From Geosiphon pyriformis (Eukaryota > Glomeromycota > Glomeromycetes > Archaeosporales > Geosiphonaceae), in assembly GCA_016748015.1 (NCBI GenBank), contig JAAOMT010000762.1, forward strand, positions 124,001 to 188,000: a stretch of DNA of 64,000 bases, in the 5' to 3' direction. How positions within the stretch are numbered: the first letter of the stretch is position 1; each line of letters begins with the position of its first letter. Of the stretch, positions 56,740 through 64,000 are shown piece after piece. Under the pieces are notes generated by a model that was given only the letters and a program-made list of their open reading frames with translations, had not been told where the DNA came from and made no database searches. A program made the position numbers and the translations under genes.

Positions 56740-57890
56740 GGGAATGTGTACCAATTTGTGGAATTAATGATTCAGAATTGTTTCTGAAATAATAGTATTT
56801 CAATCTATCTCCATGTGCAACTTTTACTAGTACTTTGTTATCAAGTCTTAACTTGTATGATCCATTGCCTAGAATTTTGTAAATATAAAATGGTCTATCT
56901 TATTTATGTTCAAATTTTTCACTCCATTGTTTTTTAGTCTTAGTTCTGTGTAAGAGAACTTTATTTTCCACTTTAAATTCATTGATAACTGGTGGCAATT
57001 TGTTGTCATATCTTTCTTTTGGTTGGGCTTGAAAGTGTTTAATATGAGTAGCTGCTATGTGTTTTTTTCTTTCCAATATACTAAGAAGAGTGTAGGCTCT
57101 TTTTTGAAGTGTTTTTTGAAAGTTTTTTGAAAGTTTTCTTCATTGGTTGGTTGTACTGAGTATGTTTCCACTGTGAAATTAATTGGTAATGTTGCTGTCC
57201 TTTCATAAGTAAGATTAAATGATATGTGTTTTGTAGTATCTTGTTTTAGTGTTTTGTATATTAATAATACTGATGGAATAAAGATATCCCATTCCTGCTC
57301 AAAATCTGTTGAGATTTTGGCTAAAGATTTACATAATGTTTTGTTAAAACATTCTACAAGTTCATTTGTTTGAGGGTAATAAGGTGATGATAGGGGTCTT
57401 TTAACATTGAATCATTCACAAATTTCTTGTATCAAGTTGTTCACAAAATGTGTTTTTTGATCAGATAAAAGTTCAATTGGACATCTATGTTTACAAATAA
57501 TGTCTTCATAGATAAAATTTGTTACTGATTTTGCATTTGCTCTTTGGATGGCTCTAACTTCAGGCCATTTGGTAAGATAATCTACTGCTATTGCAATATA
57601 ACAATTTCTTTGGGTTGTGATAGATAATGGTCTGACTAAATTAATTCCAAATCTGTCAAAAAATTTTTCAATTTTGATTGGATTTAATGGTTCTGTGGGG
57701 CAAGTTCTTCTTCTTTTTTGACAACTATTACAAGATTCTATATATTGTCAAATGTCTTTTTACATATGAAGCCAAAAATAATGTTCAAAAGTTCTTTGAA
57801 TTGTTCTATCTCTTCCCAAATGTGCTGAAAATGGATCTGTGTACATGTTGTATAGAATTGTTTCTTTTTTATTTTCCTGTACTAATTTGA
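56740..57890 (-). pseudogene. Gy2 integrase and GPY/F region
   Basis: The minus strand reads MYTDPFSAHLGRDRTIQRTFE (in pieces) and a Cys pair SCNSCQKRRR-like near 57,710. The core has IDYLTKWPEVRAIQRANAKS and a downstream SDQKTHFVNNLIQEICE-like Asp region near 57,420-57,480. The GPY/F part ends near 56,800. Frames are broken by a few stops and frameshifts. Reading was by eye on the reverse strand. Confidence 0.75.
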
Positions 57891-57989
57891 GTGGTTGGTT
57901 TGGATTTTTGCGATTTTTGTAATACATTTTGTTGTAGTATATAAAATATTGTTTAGATTGGTATTGTAATCAATTTTTTTTACTTGAAG

Positions 57990-59480
57990 ACCAATTTTCT
58001 GGCATGGTAAGAGTCTTCAAATAGTTTTTAAGGTTGTTGTAATTTCTGGAATCTATTGTTGTTTTGTTGTTTTGTTGGTAATAGTAAGTTGTAGTGGATT
58101 TGTTGATGGTGTTAATCTTGTCTTATTCTTGAGAAGCTATTAACATTGGTGTGTAATTTTCCTGGTTTGTGGTGTACAATATATTTGTTGTCTACTAAGA
58201 AATTATTTCATCATAACTGTTTGGCATTTTGTTCAGTTTTCTTTTTATTGAGCCATTTGAAACCAATATTGTCAATTATAATGTCAAATTTTTTTCTATT
58301 CTTTAGATATTACTGAAAGTGTTTAAGAGCCCAAATAACTGCAGCAGCTTCTAATTCAGTTTAGCCATAGTTGAGTTCTGTAGGCTTAAGTGTTCTATTG
58401 ACATAAGCAATAACTTGTTCCTGGCCATTTTCATCTAATTGTGATAGAATGGCACCAAATACTATGTGTAAAACATCAGTGGTTAGTTAAAACCATTTGT
58501 TAAAGTCTGCATAAGCAAGAACTAGGGCTGTTGTCAATTTTGTTTTGAGAGTTTCAAAGGCTTTCTGCTATTCTTCAGTCCATTGATATGGCATGTTTTT
58601 GTTGATAAGATAATTGAGTGGTTTGGCAATTTCTGAGAATTCTTTGATGAATTTTCAATAGTAAGAGATTAATTCTACAAATTCTTGTAGTTCTGTGGTA
58701 TTTTTGAGAGTTTGAAAGTTTTTGATAGCACTAATTATTCCAAGATTTGGTTTGACTTCATCTTTGCTAACAATGTGTCCAAAAAAGATTAAACTTGTTT
58801 TTCTAAAGTGACACTTCTCAATATTCAATTTCAATTCTGCTTTTCATAATCATTGAAAAATTTCTTGTACACATCAGTATCATCAAGATAAACAACTACT
58901 GACTGCCATAAAAATCCTTCATATACAACATCTATGAGTCACTAGAATGTTGCTGGTGTATTGCAGAGTTTAAAAGGCATAATATTGAACTCATAATTTT
59001 TTTCTTGGATAGTAAATGCAGTTTTGGGTCGATCTTTTGGGTCCATTTTGACTTGTCAATATCTATTTTTCAAGTCTAAAGTTAAAAAAAACTTGGCTTT
59101 TTCTAGAACATTTAGCATGTCATTAATTCTTGAAAGAAGATAGACATCTTCAATTGTTATGTTGTTGAGCTGACAATAATCTACACAGAATCTGATTTTT
59201 TTGTTTTTCTTTTTAACAAAAACTACTGGTAAGGCCCAAAGACTTCTTGATGGTTGAATCAATCTATTATTGAGCATTCTTTGGATCTTTTCTTTGATAA
59301 ATTAGTGGCTAGCAGATAAAACTCAATAGGCTTGTTGTCATTTTGGTGGAGCATCTCTTGTATGGATCTGATGTTAAACAATGTCAGTTTTTCTCAGGTT
59401 ATTGTTGTCTTTTGCAAATATATCTGTAAATTCAGCTATTAGCTGTTTCAATTGTCTTTATTGTTGGGATTCTAAGAGAT
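57990..59480 (-). pseudogene. Gy2 reverse transcriptase and RNase H
   Basis: RT covers about 58,640-59,450. The open piece at 59,056-59,277 reads MLNNRLIQPSRSLWALPVVF and IRFCVDYCQLNNITIEDVYL, then KFFLTLDLKNRY. Downstream KTAFTIQEKNYEFNIMPFKL precedes VVVYLDDTDVY (about 58,890) with both catalytic Asp intact. RNase H extends to about 57,990. A stop (TGG to TAA type) follows NRY. Confidence 0.9.
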
Positions 59481-59909
59481 TTATGTTGATTCAAAAGAGT
59501 TTTTCTTTTAAAAGATGGTAGTTTTCAGTAATAGGGATGATATTTGGATTTGGAAGTAGAGTATATCTTACAATTTTGATAAAATTAGAGACAAGTTGAG
59601 AGTTTTCATTTTGAAAGATGTTATTGTATATGATTCCAATTGCTAATTTGTTTAATAAGACAATAGGATAATTATTGGGGTTATAGAATATAACTTGAAA
59701 TTTTTTTATTCATTTGAGAATATAAACATTTGGAATTAAGATTTCATGCTTTAAACAGATTTGTTCATTGAATTCAAAAATTTGTTGTGTAGTAGTGGGT
59801 TTTGAACAAGTGTAAATTTCGTGATGTTCTCCAAAAAATGAAATAGTAATTGGTTGGAGAAGTTAAAGAATCTGGTGAGATTCATTTTGTGCATTGAGAA
59901 CTATGTTTA

Positions 59910-60330
59910 CTGGAACTGTAAATTATCCAGTTGAACCAAAATCTTGCATTCCTCTTTTACTTTTTTTCAATTGTTCTTTGTTGTTAACTGATTGTAAATC
60001 CGAAATGTTGATTAAGAGTAGGTAAATTGCTTGGACAATTTTTTTAGCATGTTTAATTCTAAATGGTTTGTCTGTTTTATTCTATAACATAATAATAATA
60101 TCTCCAGTATATTCTGCATTTATAACTCCTTCTCTAACATTGATTCTTTTGCTTGCCAATGATAATTGGGAAGCAATTTGGACTATTGCTTCTAGTGGTA
60201 TTTTAAGAACAATTTTGAGATTGATTTTGGTTAAAAATTTTGGTTGGAGAACCAAAGTGTCTTTGCCAGGATATTTTAGGTTATATCTTGCATTAATTTC
60301 GTGGGCTTTTTCTGGTTTTATTCTTTTTCC
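59910..60330 (-). pseudogene. Gy2 dUTPase domain
   Basis: The minus strand reads HEINARYNLKYPGKDTLVL (motif I region), SQLSLASKRINVREGVINAEY (motifs II and III, in pieces, with TGDI following), AKKIVQAIYLLL (motif IV) and RGMQDFGSTG (motif V, fully conserved), then a stop where a residue is expected. The motif III Asp is Asn, so it is probably inactive, but the five-motif order is unmistakable. The segment down to 59,480, between dUTPase and RT, is conserved but unrecognised. Confidence 0.85.
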
Positions 60331-60449
60331 ATTGTTGTCAAAGTATTTGAGTTGTATAGCAAGTTGGTTTTCAGTAAGATAAATTGGAATTGTTGCAATT
60401 TTTTCTTTTGGCTTAAGTTCTCCAAACTTAATTTCCTTCTGGTCATTTT

Positions 60450-61080
60450 TGTTGAGTAAGAGAATGTTAAGTGCATAGCATTCTGGACACTATTTGTCAT
60501 TACAAGGCATAATGCATTCTTCACACAATTGAATGTTCATCTGCTCTAATCATTGAATTTAAGCTTTTTGAGTCGAATAAGTGTAACTTCAATTTGGTGG
60601 TATGTTTCTACTTTATCTTCATAGTTGAATCTAGCTAATTCTATTGTATACTCAATATATTCTGCTTTTTTCATTTGGCAGACATTTTTTTGTATGGCTC
60701 CATTAATTAAAGCCATTGCTAAGTCAAAGATTATTTCAGTATCATAAGGGTAGTGGTAAAGTTTGTTAAGAACACTGTTGTATGCTGCATTAAAAGATGT
60801 TCCTTTTCTGACTTTTTCTGAAATTGATAGAGCATATTGACAAGTTTGATCACATACTTCTCCTCTCATTGCAATATTAATCCAGTTGTATTCTTCTGGT
60901 AGCATATTTCCACATGTAAGACAAGAAGTGTTGTCCTATTTTCTACTTCTTTTGGGATATTCAAATTGTTTCTTATGGCATTTTTTGCAAAAGTAGCAGG
61001 TATAAGTTTCATATTTTTCTTCTGAAGAAATACATGCTCCCATTGATAAAAGTTTTTTGTTGCAATCTTTGCATTTAAGT
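60450..61080 (-). pseudogene. Gy2 cysteine clusters 1 and 2 with helical linker
   Basis: Cluster 1 (60,900-61,070): CKDCNKKLLSMGACISSEEK, then CYFCKKCHKKQF and SCLTCGNMLPEEYNW, and CDQTCQYALSISEKV in the open frame 60,546-60,905. A helical region follows (ALINGAIQKNVCQMKKAEYI). Cluster 2 (60,470-60,560) reads LCEECIMPCND, a stop, and CPECYAL. Paired CX2C motifs suggest two zinc modules. The same KKLLSMGA core is in Gy1p. Family unknown to me. Confidence 0.65.
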
Positions 61081-61346
61081 GGAATATAGGGTGGTTGTTT
61101 CTATGGTTCTGATATAGAATATCTAATTACATTCTATTCTCTGGTTTCCTCAAAGATTTTTTGTTTTGTTTTCTTGGCCCAACTGGATGTTGATTCAAAA
61201 GTCATAAAGGTTTCAGTAATTGGTAGTTTTTTTTCTTCTTCAAATTCGAATACTGGAGCTTTTTCAGATTTTTTATTAAAAGTACCACAGATAATAGGTA
61301 CTTTAGTGTATTGTTCTTGGTATGAAATCTTCAATTCTTGGGTTTT

Positions 61347-61700
61347 TCAATCTAAATTTATATTGGCCTTGAAAAGCCAATCATTTCTGATAAGAGCTTG
61401 ATATTGTGGTGCATCCATAATTAAAATTTTGACTGGAATAGTGATTCCATCAATTGTAAATAGGAAGTTGTCAATTTCTCTTACTGGTGTCTTTTTTATC
61501 TCATTTGCTATAACAATGACAGTTTGGGCTGGTCTGTCAACAGTTTTTTGAAGCTGTTGTATCAATTGGTAAGTGATAATACTTCCAGCTGATTCATTGT
61601 TTAAGATTAACTGAATTAGTTTTCCTTCAATTTTAGCTTTAGTATATATTGCTGTAATTGCTTTTTGTTTATTAACTGCTGTATTGGTAAGCAAGAATGG
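61347..61700 (-). pseudogene. Gy2 protease
   Basis: The 115-codon minus-strand open frame reads AKIEGKLIQLILNNESAGSII (Asn where the catalytic Asp is expected), QTVIVIANEIKKTPVREIDNF and MDAPQYQALIRNDWLFKANIN. Retropepsin fold by similarity to Gy1 proteases, inactive by the Asp change. Confidence 0.8.
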
Positions 61701-61989
61701 TGATTTATTGGCTTCAAATTCAAATAGAAATATATCTGAGAGGTTGGCATTTTGAGTAATTTGAGCTGGTAGAATAGTATTGTTAGAAGGATTTGATCTT
61801 GGTGCTGCAACTTTATCTTTAGAAAGTGCAGTTTATTAAAAATCCGATTCTTTAGACATTGTGAGATAATTGAGTTGGGTGTGATAGTAATTGGGTCTTT
61901 GCTGATCAGAATTTTGGAAAACCAATTGGTTGTTTGAATTGATTCTGTTGTTATTGTTCTAAAATTGATTTTGAGGTATAAATTGGTTA

Positions 61990-63685
61990 AGTTGAAACAC
62001 TTTTTAGACTGGTACTTGATATTGTTGTGTAGGTGGTTGTTGATACTGTTGAATTAATAGAGGTTGTTGGTATTGTTGCTGTAGAGCAGGTTGATAGTAA
62101 TTGGTTTGCTATTGGGATTTGAGAAATAGTAGGCTAGTAGTGAAGACTGATAATAAGATTGCTGTGTTGAAGAGTAACATTAATTATTCCTGTTTTGTTG
62201 GTCTCTTTGTAGCTTTCTGCAATCTTGTTTCCAATGTTCTGGAATCTTACAATAGTGGCAACTTTGGCTTTGGCTATTTGATAATGAGTAGTTGTTTTGG
62301 TTTTGTCACTGTAATGGCTGATATTTTTGTGATTGTTGCTGTTGTTGTTAATTGGTAAAATAGTTCTCAATTTTTTTTGTAAGTTGGTCAATTTTTTCTT
62401 TAGCTGCTGAGCTGGTTTCTCCAATAGCAAGATTCACAAGTTTGGTATAATTTGCTTCTTTCATTGCCATTTTATAGTTCTTTGTATGTCTAATAGCTGT
62501 TGTTAAATTTTTTGAGACATATGGGTAAACTTTCTTGATTAACTTGTTTTTCAATTCTGCTATAAACTGATCTAAAATCTGGGCATTGGAATAGTATTTA
62601 TTGGTTTCCAATTGTCAAATTCATTAAAGAAGTTTGTTGAATTTCCCAAAATAGGTTATAACAATTTTAGATGTTTCTTGTTTAATATTATGAAAGTGAT
62701 TGTAAAGAGTAATAGAGATGTTGTTGTTGGTAAATTGTTATAAGAAAGCATCTTTGAATGCTTGCCAGTTTTCAAATAGTTCTTCTAAGTTTTCAAACCA
62801 TTCTTTTGCAGTTCTTTGAAGAAAGTATGGGATTGCTTTGAGCATTCTTGCTGCATTCCAACTATTTGTGTCTCCTGCTTTTTGAACTTTGTCAAGCCAT
62901 TCTTGAGAGCTGGTATTATTATCTTTACTGGTAAATTTTGTGATTTTTGCAATATAAACAGTTGTCATTTCTTCTTTGTTTTCTGTAGTTTCTTCTGGTT
63001 CTGATTTGGTTTCTTTACTTTCCAGATTCTCTGAATAATTACTTTCATTTTCCTGTAAATAATCAAAAAGATTAGTGCTAGTTGATATTGGTTTCTGTTG
63101 TTGAGTAGAATTTTTAAGTAACTGAAAATTTTCTGGTCTGGAAAAATAATTAAGTGGTGAATTTGGTGTTTGGGATTGAGTAAGTGAAATTAGAAATAGT
63201 GTAATAAAAAGTGGTAATTTGACACTGGTTCCTTGTTCAAATGTTTGTAAATGTTTGGCAGTTGTCTTTGGGGTCTTTAAAGTATTTAGGGTGGTACTTG
63301 AGTGTTGTTTTAGTTTTTGTTTGCCTTTGTTGCTTGTTTTTGTTTTTGATTCAAAGTCAATAAAATATTTGGACTGTACTGGATATGTTTCTTCACAATA
63401 CTTGATAATGTTAAAATTAAGTTTTTAGAAGTAGATGGCAAGTGTTTTATTATTAAGATCTTCAGTTCCCAACTGTGAATAGTGCACTAAATTATTGTAA
63501 AGATTGCTTCTAACTTCTGAAATATTGTAATTTTCAAGAAGATAATTGTTGATGTGGTTTTCAATATACTGGTAAAGTGTCTTCTTAACAATTTTAATTC
63601 CGTCTGTAATGTTGAATCTTTGCTTGCAATGGGTGTAAATTGACTGATAATACTCTAGAGTTGTTGTGTCTGGTGTGATCGCCAC
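61990..63685 (-). pseudogene. Gy2 gag
   Basis: Minus-strand gag from 63,685 (MAITPDTTTLEYYQSIYTHC). A capsid-like region at 62,348-62,968 includes QEWLDKVQKAGDTNSWNAAR, AIPYFLQRTAKEWFENLEEL and ILDQFIAELKNKLIKKVYPY. The zinc knuckle CHYCKIPEHWKQDC at about 62,215-62,260 is intact CX2CX4HX4C. A Gln/Tyr-rich low-complexity tract (61,990-62,100) follows. Several stops separate the pieces. Confidence 0.85.
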
Positions 63686-63716
63686 TTTGAAGTTGTTATT
63701 GTTGTGTTATTTCTAT

Positions 63717-63728
63717 GGGAGAGCACCA
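63717..63728 (-). promoter_or_regulatory. Primer-binding site of Gy2
   Basis: The minus strand reads TGGTGCTCTCCC two bases from the 5' LTR, starting with TGG as required to pair with a tRNA CCA end. Confidence 0.72.
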
Positions 63729-63730
63729 AA

Positions 63731-64000
63731 TGTTACCAGAGATTTTTGGTCTCTTTTCTTGACTGTTGTTAATATTTGTCTGTTGCTACTTTCACGTTTT
63801 TTGGAAGCAGTTGAACCTCCAATAACTGAATTTATATTCAAATTATCTTCTATAATTTGAACTGCTGGACTTATGAGTAAAATAGCCAATTCCATACCAG
63901 TTATTTTGTATAGTTACATTGTAGTAAATGTCAACTCTTTCCCAGGAATTGCTCATCTGGAAGCTCACTAAAAATGTATAGTTACTTTGCTGTAAAAGTC
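63731..64000 (-). repeat. 5' LTR of Gy2 (partial, window edge)
   Basis: TGTTACCAGAGATTTTTGG and onward, matching 54,825-55,100. It continues past the end of the window. Confidence 0.92.

Larger units (their letters stand above)
54825..64000 (-). mobile_element. Gy2: Ty3/gypsy element with dUTPase (right LTR incomplete)
   Basis: The minus-strand element has its 3' LTR at 54,825-55,797, coding region 55,813-63,685, primer-binding site at 63,717-63,728 and a 5' LTR starting at 63,731 that leaves the window. Domain order is as in Gy1. It is less decayed than Gy1: YLDD in RT and FGSTG in the dUTPase are intact. It is a different family judging by LTR and protein divergence. Confidence 0.9.

Noticed and set aside
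1-64000. tRNA, rRNA or snoRNA genes
   Set aside because: No cloverleaf with consensus A and B boxes or rRNA text was recognised by eye; a covariance-model search would be needed to exclude small RNAs, for example in the ALY/REF first intron.

Overview
The window looks like a transposon-crowded stretch of a filamentous fungal nuclear genome. Very AT-rich DNA, short GT-AG introns, a fungal-type DNA polymerase eta gene, and the particular Ty3/gypsy and LINE families suggest an arbuscular mycorrhizal fungus (Glomeromycotina; Gigaspora or Rhizophagus type). This assignment is inference from family recognition, not from a search. Only two ordinary host genes are visible, both on the minus strand: a translesion polymerase eta (RAD30/POLH, 48,910-51,642, 11 exons) and an ALY/REF mRNA-export adaptor (52,121-53,426, 5 exons). 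Both can be spliced in silico into full-length products (661 and 225 residues). Very AT-rich, feature-poor stretches separate them from repeats on either side.

Almost everything else is retroelement, in a deep nest. An old gypsy copy (Gy3b: LTR 47,300-47,967, gag 46,262-47,299 and 8,327-9,078) is split by a related element, Gy3a, whose ends are at 9,079 and 46,261 with a 4-bp ATAT duplication. Gy3a is itself split twice: by a complete plus-strand dUTPase-type gypsy (Gy1p, 32,225-42,213), and by a 19-kb block at 12,437-31,856. That block holds a GC-richer two-ORF LINE (minus, 12,437-19,295) and a short polyadenylated ORF1-only element (HAL1-like, plus, 19,391-21,126 and 31,162-31,856). The HAL1-like element is in turn split by another dUTPase-type gypsy (Gy1m, 21,127-31,161). 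Outside the nest lie Gy1A (1-5,891, minus), a second HAL1-like copy (5,892-8,326, minus) and Gy2 (54,825 to beyond the window end, minus), the last inserted in a LINE ORF1 fragment.

The most interesting shared design is in Gy1 and Gy2. Between protease and reverse transcriptase they carry two conserved cysteine clusters and a recognisable dUTPase domain. After integrase they carry an unrecognised domain that ends in a conserved FDRAQ-type C terminus just before the polypurine tract. The LINE and the HAL1-like elements share an ORF1 of RRM-plus-zinc-knuckle type and similar 5' ends, which suggests an autonomous/non-autonomous partnership.

All retroelements are decayed. In-frame stops fall at positions expected to be Gln, Trp or Arg, CpG is scarce in the gypsy DNA, and active-site Asp codons have become Asn. 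This is the pattern of C-to-T change on both strands. I saw no tRNA, rRNA, CRISPR or prokaryotic operon signals.
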